Source: Zizania palustris
Lineage: Eukaryota; Streptophyta; Magnoliopsida; Poales; Poaceae
Assembly: GCA_019279435.1 (NCBI GenBank)
Contig: JAAALK010000085.1
Span: forward strand, 496,001-560,000
Direction of reading: 5' to 3'
DNA: 64,000 nt
Both the position numbers and the translations under genes were made by a program. Shown here in pieces: positions 11,897 through 23,746 of this stretch (position 1 is its first letter; every line of letters begins with the position of its first letter). Below the pieces are notes generated by a model. The model saw only the letters and a list, made by a program, of their open reading frames with translations. It did no database searches and was not told the DNA's origin.

Positions 11897-13199
11897 CGTC
11901 GCTATGCTTAAGTCTATTCAGATCATCCTAGCAATTTCCGCATTTTATGATTATGAGATATAGCAAATGGATGCCAAGACAGATTTCCTGAATGGAAACC
12001 TAAGTGAGGATGTGTACATGACACAACCTGAAGGTCTTGATGATCTGGAAAATGCTGGGAAAGTTTGTAAGTTAATGAAGTCCATTTATGGGATGAAGCA
12101 AGCTTCTCGGAGTTGGAATCTTCATTTTGATGATGTAGTCAAAGTGTTTGGCTTCATCAAGAATGAAGAAGAGCCTTGTGTTTACAAGAAGGCTAGTGGG
12201 AGCTCACTTGTGTTTCTAGTCTTGTATGTGGATGACATATTATTGATTGGAAATGACATTCGTTTGTTGAATGCTGTCAAGACTTCACTAAAAAATAGTT
12301 TTTCGATGGATGATCTTGGAGAGGCAACATACATTATGGGTATAAAGATCTTTAGAGATAGATCAAAATGGCTAATTGGATTAAGCCAAAGCATATACAT
12401 TGACAAGGCTTTGAAACAATTCAAAATTCCAACAAGAGTTTTCGACCAATGTAACATGATATTTTTCTTAGTAATACTCAATGTGTTGTGACACTTAATG
12501 AGCTAGAGAAGATGAGTGCAATCCTGTATGTCTCTACAATTGGATCTATCATGTATGCCATGTTATGTAATCGCCTAGATGTGTCATATGCTCTAAGTGT
12601 TATGAGCAGGTACTAATCGAATCTGGGTGAAAGTCACTAGGCTATAGTAAAGAGTATCCTCAAGTACTTGAGAAACATTGATGAAATGTTCCTACTCTAC
12701 GGTGGTGAAGAGGATCTCATTATAAGTGGTTACACCGATGCTAGCTTTTAGACCGATAAAGATGATTCTTGATCACAATCTAGTTGTGTTCTGCCTAAAT
12801 GGATGCACAGTGAGTTGGAAGAGTTCCAAACAAGAGAAGGTGGTCGATTCTACAACATAAGCTGAGTATATCGCCGCTTCAGAAGATTCGAAGGAGGCCT
12901 TTTGGATTATAAAGTTTGTTTCTAAGGTTGGTGTTGTTCCTAGTGCGTCCAATCCAATGGACCACTATTGTGATAATAGTGGTGCCATTCCGCAAGCCAA
13001 GCAGCCTAGATCACACCAGAAGTCCAAACATATTCTTCGGCGATATCACCAGATCCGCGAGATCATTGAGAGAGGTGTTGTGAAGATTTGCAAGGTGCAC
13101 ACGGATTTGAACATGGCAGATCCATTGACAAAACCTTTTCCACGGCCCAAGCATGAGGCGCACCTGAGCTCCATGGGTATTAGGTACTTGCGTGAGTGA
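11897..13199 (+). pseudogene. K1 Copia RT/RNase H fragment (Tork-like)
   Basis: The frame opens inside RT (VAMLKSIQIILAI) directly at the SA boundary, then MDAKTDFLNGNL, SIYGMKQASRSWNLHF and the active site YVDDILLIGND (near 12223-12255). A TAG at 11961-11963 replaces Trp of the conserved EIWQMD motif. After about 12480 the frame shifts several times. RNase H ends with HYCDNSGAI, KSKHILRRYHQIRE and DPLTKPFPR at 12957-13199. The wording matches Tork-type Copia elements rather than Sireviruses; the lineage is a judgement by eye. The 5' half of the element was split off by SA. Confidence 0.85.
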
Positions 13200-13446
13200 T
13201 TCATATGTTTTGTGGAAGATGTTATTAGTGTTTATGCTAATGTTTGAGGATAATTGTTAACTTGTTCCTTGAATAAATGTCGTTTACATTTGATTAATGA
13301 GTTGATGACTTATTATGTGAAACTATTTGTGTTATAATGATATTGTTCAAAAGGATCCTTGATCTTGTCATCATATGGGATAGTGATGACACATAGATTA
13401 ATACATCTAACTGATTGATGATCACGTTTCATAGATCATAGACATA
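13200..13446 (+). other. K1 3' non-coding tail
   Basis: AT-rich sequence after the K1 RNase H stop, ending where the SB LTR begins at 13447. It probably holds the 3' untranslated part or the start of the K1 3' LTR, but I see no clear polypurine tract or LTR start. No gene. Confidence 0.45.
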
Positions 13447-13935
13447 TGTAGGACCGAAACGGGCGACTAAAGGGGTTAATAGGCGACACAAGAAATTCTT
13501 CCCAATTGATGGCCTTTTCTAAACACTCAACACTCCTCTAAAAGGGTAAACAAAAGAAAATAAGATTTTATAGCAAAATTCTAGAGAAAGCCAGTGCTAT
13601 CACTCTCATGTCATATATGAAATGATGCGATAGTCTGAGAGATCATAAGCACAAAATTAATCTAGCCTTCAAAAACCAACCAATGTCTAGATCGAAAATA
13701 CACTCGTACAAAGCACACAAGGCACATTAAACTCTACTCACATATTAGATAGACATCTTGACAAGCATCTCGACATAACAAAGTTATTCCATCAATTGCA
13801 AGGGAAACATCTACAGTTCACCGAATAATCAATCAGAATGATGAAGCACAATATTTATCGCATTTAATTTAGAAAAAATAAATGCAGAAAATAAACATTG
13901 TTCATAGGTATATCAATAATCATGCAAATGGCAAT
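13447..13935 (-). mobile_element. SB 3' LTR fragment (Sirevirus)
   Basis: Begins TGTAGGACCGAAACGGGCGAC, the shared plus-strand start of the reversed Sirevirus LTRs here, and continues with an AT-rich sequence like 15343-15600. After about 490 bp it passes directly into the conserved 3' internal region without the U3 half or any polypurine tract, so U3 and the LTR/internal border are deleted. The inner limit is approximate. Confidence 0.65.
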
Positions 13936-14747
13936 ATGAAACTAAACAAGCATTTGCCTTGAATATTGTCTAAAAGTATTGTATGACAAACTCAGGTGAA
14001 TACAATCGAAGAAACAGCATGAGCAAGCATTTTCAGGTTTTAGCAAATAAAAGAATCACTACTCAGACTAGCATCCTAGACATGTCAAGGCATGAGATGC
14101 AAAAGCTAATAAATACTAACCAGATAAGCATATCCCAACATGGAGCTTCATCAAACTTGTTATGCAATTAATTTAAGCTTTATGCTTTTTTTATTTTTCA
14201 TTTTAGTGCCAGTGGTTATTTGCATGTCAACCTTACGCTAATTGACCAAGCTAAGCCTAGGTTGAACCATCAGAAGCTTAAAGCATTGGTCTCGGTATAC
14301 ACTTCAATGTCCTAGTTCGTACCAAAGTGCTATGGTAAGCAGTTTAGAACAAAATAGTGTGACAACGCAAAACTACATGGATCTTTTCAATGTTAGCACA
14401 AAACATCATGGATGTCAATCATTATTTTTAATTTTCTGCACAATATTTTCAGGTAATGATTTTGAAATGGACAAGCTGCATGTTTGCATCAAGTGTAAAG
14501 GACCTAGCTACGAGGTATATAAGAGATAGCAAATGCACTCAACCTATGCATGCTAGTTATCAAACTAAGCAGTGATCATATTTAAATTTTCATAGATAAA
14601 AGCCATGCTCATAATAGATATCAGATGTATAAAAGTAAAGTATAATCAATAGTATTAAAGACAATAGTTCAAAGGCATAGTAAAGCATGTACTTATAAAA
14701 CCAATTAATCATATGACAGAAGCTTATGCAATGATACACAACTCCCC
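13936..14747 (-). other. SB 3' internal non-coding region
   Basis: Non-coding sequence between RNase H and the 3' LTR. It is recognisably the same as 22560-23322 (SD) and 47580-48390 (SC), with shared blocks such as GCATTTGCCTTGAATATTGT and CCTAGGTTGAA. No open frame is conserved among the three copies. Confidence 0.7.
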
Positions 14748-15342
14748 TCACAAGATGAGATATGGATGACAAATACCAAGTTCTGCTCTCAAAAATGCAA
14801 AGCATGAAGCATCAAGAGGCTTGGTAAAAATATCAGTAAGCTGGTTCTGGGTGTCAACAAAACGCAATTCAATATCTCCCTTTTCATTGTGGTTTCTTAA
14901 GAAATGATAATGCATATCAATGTGTTTGGTCCTAGAATGATGTACTGGGTTGTTTGCTAATCTAATTACACTAGTGTTATCACAAAACAGTGGAACACTC
15001 TTAAAATCAAACCCAAAATCCCACGAAGTAGAAACCATCCATAAAATTTGTACGCAACAACTAGCCGCGGCTACATATTCATCCTCATTTGTAGACTGCG
15101 CAATGCTAGACTATCTGCGAGAAGACCAACACACGAGAGAATAACCTAGAAAATGACAAGTACCAGAGGTACTTTTTCGGTCAATTCGACAACCAGCAAA
15201 ATTGGCATCTAAAAAACCTCTCAAGCATAAAGATGATGATGCAAAATACCAAATGCCAAATTCAAGAGTATGCTTGAGGTACCTTAGTATGCACTTAACA
15301 GCTTGACGACGTGAAACCCTTGGAGAAGCCTAAAGACGAGCA
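14748..15342 (-). pseudogene. SB RNase H (Sirevirus pol 3' end)
   Basis: Read on the minus strand from 15342: remains of HARL-SPRVSRRQAVKCILRYL, then DANFAGCRIDRKSTSG, STNEDEYVAAASCC, LFCDNTSVIRLANNP, HSRTKHIDMHYHFLR and DIFTKPLDAS. These are the conserved steps of a Copia RNase H, including the Asp, Glu and Asp positions. At least two stop codons occur before the final intact stretch (14748-15038). RT, integrase and gag are not found; homology ends at the SC LTR inserted at 15343. Confidence 0.85.
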
Positions 15343-16259
15343 TGTGGGATTGGAATGGCGACTAGAGGAGGGTGAATAGGCGCCTCGACAAATTCTTGCG
15401 AATATGATGGCCTTTTCAAATCACCAAATGCACCTCTAAATAAACAAGCGGAAGAAGATGTAGTAAAGACTTCCATAAAAACAGATGCTATCACCCTCCT
15501 ATCTGATATTATGTCAAATGAGAGATTGAGGGATCACCAGCACTGAATTTGCACACACAAAGACTGCAATTTAAAAATAGCTCTGAAACTTTTTCTGTTC
15601 TATACAAAAGACTCACATAAAAAACAATTTCAGAATGGGCTTGGTGGAACATGTGCTCGCCAGTACATGCAGTTGTTAATGGCAAAAAACATCACTGCAT
15701 ACTGCAGCACATGAATGGCAAAGTGGGAAAGAAAAAGAAGGGAGAAAAATGTTTCTAGATTCAACTTTCAGCCTTCAAGATTTTCAGCAAACGACCACAT
15801 TCCAGAATTTCTATAGCATAGAGATGAGCTAAAAACTACATGTAGTTGTGTTTAGAACCTTTTGCAAACTTCAAACATGGAACCCTTATAACTTGGACAA
15901 CAAGAGTTTTGTAGAACTCAGGTCCAAAAATAGAACCAAAACAGATCAAAAATCGCCTCAAAGATTGAAACCAGACCGAAGACAGAACTCTGGAACCTTT
16001 TTTAGACACTTTGTTGGACATATAAATATATGCAGTAGTGGTCGAAAAATGTTGCAAACTTCAAAAATGGAACCATGGAAACTTGTACAAAAAAAGTTGT
16101 GCAGAACTCAAACCCTAAAACTGCATCAAAACTGCTCAAAACTCATACACTAAGCACAAATTAAGAGTAGCAAAAAGGCTAGAACAAATTAGAAATTGTG
16201 GTTGGTAGCCCCCAAAATGTTCAGCTGAAAGAGTCACCTAAAACCTAGGCCTTTGGGTA

Positions 16260-16270
16260 TTTTATATAGG
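16260..16270 (-). promoter_or_regulatory. TATA box of SC LTR
   Basis: Minus strand reads CCTATATAAAATACC. It marks the U3/R boundary region of the SC LTR. Confidence 0.5.
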
Positions 16271-16942
16271 CAAGCCCATTAAAGAAATCTCTAAAATGCC
16301 ATTAGGGTAAAAGTTCTAGGTATTACCTAATTGCCATAATGAATTTTCAGAATTATAAATTATGAAAAATCCATTAATGCAAACTCCTAATTTATTACAT
16401 CATTGACCCTTTTCTTTTAATATTTTTTTTAGAATTAAGAATTCTGAAAAATACTAAAATATTACACTTAATCTAGACGACAAAATAGAAAAAATAAACT
16501 CCTAATTACTGAAATTAAAAACATTTTCCGATGCGATGGTTTTCAGCAAAACCGACAAATCCTCCTCGATCGCCGACATGTGTCGCAAATCCGCAAACTC
16601 AACCGCTAGTAAGTCTCTTCCACTCTCGATCCCCACGAGTCGCGTGATCACTTGCATTGGCCTCCCTTTCGCTGACTTGACTGTCACGCTGTCTCGACCA
16701 TTCGTCCGTCCATGTCTTGCTCTATCTCCTCGTGCACTCCTGAGATCATCTCCAACTTCACCTGGCATCCTTGATCCTCTGGCATCGAGCTCCCTGCTTG
16801 ACCCTTGATCACCCACTATTGACAGTTGGCAAGCATATCCACCCTGCACACATGAGACAAGCCAAAACAAGAAACGCGACGCACACCGATCCCCTCAGCA
16901 TACACTCTCCACTCACACATCCATCCCATCAATGCAAGCAAA

Positions 16943-16947
16943 CCACC
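16943..16947. repeat. left CCACC duplication of SD composite
   Basis: Five bases directly before the TGTTGG start of SD, repeated at 47169-47173 directly after the third Sirevirus LTR. A 5-bp duplication is the usual size for these integrases. Confidence 0.7.
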
Positions 16948-17720
16948 TGTTGGACCGAAAACGGCGACCAGAGGGGGGTGAATGGGAGCTTTTAAAATTT
17001 CAGGCTAAGAAACAACCTTCTATTTTAATTCTGTCTTCTGCGGAACAGGCTTCAAACACACCCTTCCATGTTCTGGTTCGGAGATAGTTCACAGCTCCAA
17101 AATCAGGCTTCGCAAGGAGCAAAAGTTCGAAGCCAAGAAGACTTCGCTCCACCCACAACACCCAAAAACTCAACTTTGCTAAGTTAGTGCAGGCTCCGCA
17201 CACTGGGTGCCCTCGAGCAGGCTTCGCACTTCACCCTTCGCAAGAGCAGACTTCCCTCTGAGGAGTTCGACCAAATACTCCTCCGAGGACTTCGACCAGG
17301 AAAGAAAACGGGGTTCGATCTAAACCAAGAACAGTACTTCGCTAGTAATCAGAGAGGTCTAGCCTCTAGTTTACACAGAGCGAACAAACACTGAAAAACA
17401 CACTTCACACGCACAGACCTCTCACACACTTCTTCAGAAGAAATCCAGTGCACAAACTCAACACAGGAAGAAGTGAGACACAGAGAGATCAAAGCGTGTA
17501 GTGTAAAATAAGCATACAAGTTCAAGCAGCAAATTAAAACAGAATCAAAGCTTCATTGCTTGAACAGGGAACACAAAATGAACTCACAGGATGAACACAG
17601 AGTATGTGGCGGCTAGCATAGGAGCTCAAAAATGGCTACTCAAAGTGTTGATGTGACCTAGCTAGCTTCCACTATTTATAGGCACTATTCAACCCTGTGA
17701 ATAGACTACTTTACCCCTAG

Positions 17721-17725
17721 GGTTT
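17721..17725. repeat. T2 target-site duplication, left
   Basis: GGTTT, repeated at 21026-21030. The empty site CTAGGGTTTACACTGG is preserved in the SD middle LTR near 39622. Confidence 0.9.
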
Positions 17726-20700
17726 TGTAACACCCCAAGAAATAAAAACAAATAAAATAGAAGAAAATTATTATTTAAATCATTTCTGGATTTTTATATT
17801 AAAAGAAATCGTAAAAGAGCCTTATTCAAGCCAAACAGGGAGAAATATTCAAAATATGGACTTGAAAATTTTATGAGATGAACTAGAGGCCAAAATATAA
17901 TTCTAGGAATTTTTACAAATTTTTATCAATAGTGATTCAACCCTTAACCAAATATATGAATTAATGAATTTGTTTTAAATCAGAAAAGAATTAAAATCCT
18001 TAACGGGCCTCAACCTCCAAAGCGCCTCGGCCCAACCCAGCCCAACACTCGCGTCGCTGACATGTGGGACCCGCCTGTCGACGCGTTCCCCCGCTTCCCT
18101 CTCTCCCGCCGCGCCCTGCCTGGCTCCACTTGGCAGCCTCCTGCGCCCGCCTTCGCCCACTGATCGCTCGGCCCCGCCTGTCGGAGCTCGTTTTCCCCGT
18201 TCGCCCTCTGACAGGTGGAGCCCACCTGTCAGATTCGTCTTCTCCATGGAAGGGGATCGCCCCCTTCCTTCCTCCCGGCGATCCCTTTCTGTTTCCTCAC
18301 CGCCGGCCACCGCGATCGCCCGGATCACCCCGGATCACCTTCCCTGGTCGCCGCCGCCCCCTTTCCTTCCTTAGCCGACACGTTTTTCGCGCCTATGGAA
18401 AGCTATCCGATGCTTTTGGGAACCTCGCCGGAAAAGGAAGGAGCCCTTTGGGTTCCCCGGCATTCCTTGCCATCTGGCCGCCGGCAAGCCCCTATTTATA
18501 CCCTCGCCCTCACCGCGCTTAGTCCACACCGCCGTAGTCCGAGCCGTAGCGAACCAGAGCGCTCCCCCTTCACTTTCGGGTTTTTCCCTCTGATTCAACT
18601 CTGGTGAGCCCTCGCCGCCGACTCCGGTCCTCTCCACCCTAGCCGCCGCAACCAGTGTGACCGTCGACGTCCGCCCTTCCTCGGCCACCCCTCTGTTGGC
18701 CGTGGAACCCGCCCGATCGCCGTCTCCGTCGAGCACCCGAAACCTCTCTGCCGTCTACGCTCGTCGCCGGTCACCTCCGGGCCCCCATCGTCGCCACCGA
18801 AGGTACTATCAGGACCCCCATCACCTCCGCGTTCCATTTCTAGCCCTAGCTAGGCACGTAGGCGCTCGCCGCCGCCGCTGCCACCGTGCCCGAGGTCTCG
18901 CCGTCACCGCAGACGAAGGGTACGTACCCCTTACGCCCGTGCCGTGCCGGAAGGCATCGTGGCCGTCCGATCACGATCGGAGGGCTACGATTAAATCCCT
19001 TCGGGATTTAATCAGGGCCCTCAGATCTGGTCAAAGGGGTATCGAGGCCTCTCGGCCGTCGATCGCCACTTAAAACCTCCGAGCGATCTGGTGCGTCCAC
19101 GCGTACCGGTTCGGTGCGATTTAATCTGAGCCGTCCGTTTTCACTTAAACGAACCCGCCTCCGCCTGGCCGCTTGATCTGGATCGGACGATCCAGATCGG
19201 TTCGGTCCACGCGCACAGTGGCGCGGTCCACCGTGGGCCTGGTTCACCGTGGACCAAAGCCAATTTTCAGTTTAAATAAAATTCCAGAAATTGATTTAAA
19301 CTTTGAAAATTCATAACTTGCTCATTTTAACTCCAAATTTCACCATTCAAATTTTGTTAAAACCAGAATATTATTCTCTACACATTAATGCCATAAAAAC
19401 AGTATGTTACTGTTACCCAAAATAGTTTTAACAAATAAAAGAATAAAAACCCCTTTAGGGGTAAATTATTAATTCAGAAAAATAAATTAGAAAAGCCTTG
19501 AGAAATATAAGTTTACTGTTTATTCACCAAACATCAGAATAATGAAGCTTTATTCCACATAATAAAACCCACAAATATATATGTTTATTATTTGGTGGAT
19601 TTTATCTGTTTATTGAATGTGTTGTTTATTTTCCGTATCGAGAAGACTACGAGTTCGTCGAGGAGCCGGAATATTTTCCCGAGGTTCCACCTTCACCATT
19701 CGCGGATCAAGGCAAGTCATCGACCCTTCTGTGGAAACAGTTGATCATCATTGAGCCCATGTTTTAATAAACTATCGCTATAACTCATAGGTTAATATTG
19801 CATTAGTCAAATATCAAGACTTACACTTATATTTATTAGATCCCCGTCCTTGTGTGCAAACCCAAGCCATGCTTATTGAGCCTTAACTCCTTGTCACTCT
19901 ACAAATATTATATTAGCTAGTGCCCAATGTACCGGCACAACTGCTATGGGATATAAAGAATGAGTCGTAGTTAGATGGATTCTGGTATATGAAATACCCC
20001 GTTATTCTTGTCTCTAGACTCTGTTGGAGTTAGGTATGTTATAAGTATGGTGGGTTCTGGGTGCAAGCTCGGGAACTGGTTGGTCGCACCCGGGGCACTA
20101 TAAGGACCGGTCTGCGGGATCTGTTGCAAAGCACTTCCGTACCAACCACAAGTCTAATGGGTAAGTCCTAACTGGAAGTGTGGAACACTCCGTCTCACGA
20201 CACCATAGTGGAGGGGGCAAGGGGCTAGCCCTCAGGGCGCCTTGTACCGACGATGGCTCAAGGGGGGGTATTGTGGAAACTCGACATGGCGAGACACGGT
20301 ACGAAACCTATAAGAGGGTGCTGTTGAGTCGGGGAAGACCATATGGAAGGTTTTGGCACGAGTTCCCGTGAAATGGGTCATCTCATTACACTTTGGTGTA
20401 GGTGATGAGTGCGTGCCTTGTGGGTACAGTGGTACATCTCTGATCAGAGTAATTTAATCTTTTTGAAAAGCCGAGCCCACGGTCAAGGGCGGGTTGTGTG
20501 ACTACTCGCAGTTAGTTTACAATTGTTTGAATGATTATTCATGGCATGTAAGGACTGTTGTGCGAGGAGGTAAAACGTACTCCTCGAGTTAGAAGATGAT
20601 GATGCATACACATGTTTACTTTTCAGTACTAATAAATTGATCACATTTAATGCTTTACAATTATGCTTCTTCCGCAAAACTAGCCACTATCTCCCTTGTT

Positions 20701-21025
20701 ATTACCTTGCATTATATCTGCATTCGGTGGCTTGCTGAGTACATCTGTACTCACCCCGTTGACTTACACCATCAGAGCCCGTCTACTACGAGGAGGATGA
20801 AGGTCTGGAGTAGCGACCCAGTCAAGGCGAGACTGGAAGGAGGCGTTCATCTAGGACCCTTGATTTTATTAGTTTCTCTTCACTTTCATTCACTTTTGTA
20901 TTAATGCGGTCTACGAACCGTGAATGATTGCCCGTCTTGTACGTGGTCGTGTGATGAACGTCTTGTTTTATTGATTTTCTATGGAATTTCAATAAAGTCC
21001 TGATTTATTAAATCGGGGCGCGACA
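17726..21025 (+). mobile_element. T2: complete solo Gypsy LTR (Tekay/Del-like)
   Basis: Starts TGTAACACCCC and ends GGGGCGCGACA, with GGTTT on both sides and no internal element sequence. This is the signature of a solo LTR left by recombination between the two LTRs of a full element. It is 3300 bp long, with a GC-rich core (about 18000-19250) and AT-rich flanks. Long open frames in the core are a consequence of GC content: they are not conserved in T1 or T3. It sits inside the left LTR of SD. Confidence 0.93.
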
Positions 21026-21030
21026 GGTTT
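21026..21030. repeat. T2 target-site duplication, right
   Basis: GGTTT, matching 17721-17725. Confidence 0.9.
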
Positions 21031-22212
21031 ACACTGGTTTTGTCTCATCAGAACAAGGGGGTACAACTAGTAGTCTACTTTATTTGGAGGCTTCTTTTGT
21101 CAGCTTCGCAGAGGAGACAACATCAGCTTTTGCAGAGCAGACATGGTCAACCTTTGCAGTTTTGGAGCTTTCTGAAGCCCCCCTTCGCACGCGAGGGGTG
21201 CGGTAGCTTCAGTAAGAAGCCTTGAGCCTGACAGCCTTCGCTTCACCAAAGTCATCCTTCGATACAGTGACGGTTTTGAGCCGAAGCCATCAAAGCCCTT
21301 GGGCCTTCGCACCAACACCTCCGGAGTGGACCACCACGGATTCACAGCTTCTCCCAGCTCGAACTCCATCAGTCCGTGTACCGAAGCCATGCATGGCCGA
21401 AGTACCTCAAGTCAGCCTCACTGCGAAGCCCCACCTTTGGAGTAGCACCCTTCGAAGTCCCTCCTTCGTCCAAGGCATGTGCATGAAGCATTCCATGAGC
21501 ACTTCGTTGTAGTGTCTCTCCCCAAGCACACTTCTCGATGAACCTCACCCGGACCATGCCTTCGATACACCTCGACTTCTGAGACCTTCGTCGGGTATAC
21601 CTTCGAGTGCCTCCCTCTAGAGCACACTTCGAACACCTTGCCTCATTGCTGAGGACTTTGTCCACCATACTCCGAAGTCACTCCATTCGGAGTACCCTTC
21701 GAAGTGCCTTGCCTCTGAGGACTTCATCTCGGGGTACCTTCACCCGGAGCCAGGCTCCGCACTCTCTGCCTTCGTCTGGCGCACCTCGACGCGAGGTCCG
21801 ACCTCGACCTCTTCGTAGCCTTCATGACCAAGCTCCCCGCTTGCCTGGCATCAAGCCTCCCACTTGACCTAGGTTCACTTGCTGCGAACCGTCCGTCGCC
21901 TCCGAAGTCACCTACGCACCACAAACAAGCAGACAAGTGTATCCATTACCCTGGAGACCTCTCCGAGTAAACAACGTTCAGCACACACTCTGGTGTACCG
22001 CCCAAAGTATTGAACCCTTCGGTACAACCCAGTCATCGTGTACTGTCGGACCCCTCCGACAGGTACACTCCGCTGCAACAGCTGCAGCAAACAGACCACC
22101 GAACCCTTCGGTGAAACAACCTTCGAACCCCTTCAGAGGGACCCCTTCGAATTAGAGGATAAAATCTGTCAAACACTCATCACAGACTCCAAAACCAACC
22201 CTTGGTTTCTCA

Positions 22213-23322
22213 ATCTCCACCTTGATGAGTGCATTGACAACCTAATTCAAGTTCAAGAAAATTAGAAAAATTTCAGCACACTAGGGACCATAAAAACTCA
22301 GAAACGAGCCAAATCATGTCACTTGACAAAAGAATTTTCCTCCCCCTATTCAAAAGAGTAAAAGCCCCTTCGGCAAATCTTCCCTTTGCCAGATAAAAAC
22401 TCCCCCTGAGTTATTTTACCCCATACAGAGAACTCAAAAATTTCTCCCCCTTTGGCAATGCAAGCATCAAGGAGCATTCAAAAGATGCAAAGCTTCGAAA
22501 TGGGCAGAATTGCAAAGACATATAAAGCAAAAATATGCCAACATTAATACTAATTATAATGTGCTAAGCTCAATTTAACATTCTATAAAAACATGATGAC
22601 AACATGTGATTTTATCATTTTGAAATAAAAGCATCACCACTCAATCAAGGTAACTAGATAAGTAAAAGCAGGGACTGCACAAAGCTAGTCAATTTCTATT
22701 CTAGACAAACAAGTCTAGTGCAAGTGGAGCATTGAAAGAAAACTTGATGAACAATGAATTTTTGTTGTTCTTTTCACAATGCCAGGGGTTATTTGTTTGT
22801 CTACCTTATACTTTCCAATCAGGCCAAGCCTAGGCACAAAAGCCATCCGAAGCTTAAGGCGGTGATTTTGGCATACACTACACTATCCTAGTTCAGACCA
22901 ATGTGCAATGGTAAGCAGTCTAGAATAGAGTAGTGCGACAAACAAACCCACCTGGATCTTTTCACTTATAGCAAGCAAATCATGGATTTTTGGATTTTTA
23001 ATTAAGTGACCAAATTGTTTAGCACTTGATGAATATCCATGAGTAAATAATACAATTTTTTCAAGTTGCAATGCTTTGCATCCAAAGAAAAAGGAGTCTT
23101 GCTATCAAGCAGATAAAAGATACCTAAAGAAGTTCTGCCTAAACACGCTAGATTCAAGACTAAGCAGTGACCATGATTTGATTTGGAAAGAAAAAACATG
23201 CTTAAAATATTTCAGACATATTAAATAGAGCTGAGCTGACATGATTTCATGAATTAAAATCAGGCATATAAGTGCAAAAGATGTAACCGCAATTTCACAC
23301 ACAATGATCATATGCAAGACAA
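22213..23322 (-). other. SD 3' internal region with several polypurine tracts
   Basis: Directly inside the 3' LTR, the plus strand shows repeated TCTCCCCCTT-type words (about 22213, 22336, 22394 and 22443), that is AAGGGGGAGA on the element strand. Several tracts instead of one are a known Sirevirus trait. The rest (22560-23322) is the conserved non-coding block also present in SB and SC. No gene. Confidence 0.82.
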
Positions 23323-23746
23323 TCAAAATCTGCTCACCGTCAAATTGACGTAAGGGTGACAAACACCAAGTTCCCCACGCAAGTAGGCAAAACGAGAAGC
23401 ATCGAGGGGTTTTGTGAAAATATTGGCTAGCTGGTGTTGGGTATCAACATATTGAAGTTCAATATCACCCTTCTTATTATGATATCTGAGAAAATGATAT
23501 CGCACATCAATGTGTTTGGTTCTGGAATGTTGAACCGGGTTGTTTGTGGGAAGACCAGCAAACCAGTGAAGTACCTATAAAATGACAAGTACGAGAGGTC
23601 CTTTTCCTATCAATCCTACACCCAGCAAAGTCCGCATCGGAATAACCTCGAAGACACAAAGAGGAAGATACAGAATACCAAATGCCGAATTCGAGGGTAT
23701 GTTTGAGATACCTAAGAAAGCGTTTTACCGCTTTGCAGTGCGAAGC
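23323..23746 (-). pseudogene. SD RNase H with internal deletion
   Basis: The C-terminal half is clear (RYHFLRYHNKKGDIEL, DTQHQLANIFTKPLDAS). Upstream, the sequence jumps from the NNPVQHSRTKH region straight to the region around SLVCWSSR, at about 23541-23550. Compared with SB, about 50 residues are missing, including the EAEYVAA-type Glu segment and the CDNTS Asp segment. Both contribute to the active site, so RNase H should be inactive even if translated. Confidence 0.82.

Larger units (their letters stand above)
15343..16947 (-). mobile_element. SC 3' LTR, first part (split by SD)
   Basis: Starts TGTGGGATTGGAATGGCGAC, a degenerate form of the shared Sirevirus LTR end, and runs to AAACCACC at 16947, where the SD composite begins. 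The missing last 86 bp are found at 47174-47259, directly before a polypurine tract and SC internal sequence. Rejoined, the LTR is about 1691 bp and aligns at its end with the LTR-like segment ending at 11323. It inserted into SB RNase H; the five bases to its left are GAGCA. It contains no coding sequence. Confidence 0.78.
16948..22212 (-). mobile_element. SD left (3') LTR, interrupted by T2
   Basis: TGTTGGACCGAAAACGGCGAC at the left and GGTTTCTCA at 22212, followed by a polypurine tract on the minus strand. Without T2 and one copy of its target duplication the LTR is about 1960 bp, close to the 2071 bp of the middle SD LTR (38793-40863), with which it is similar throughout. U3 contains short palindromes such as a GTAC…TTCGGTAC pair near 22005. 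No coding sequence. Confidence 0.88.

Noticed and set aside
18064..18736. Long open frames on both strands in the GC-rich core of T2 (also 1825-2579 in T1 and 43188-44212 in T3)
   Set aside because: They arise from high GC content, are not conserved in frame among the three copies of the same LTR, and match no known domain.
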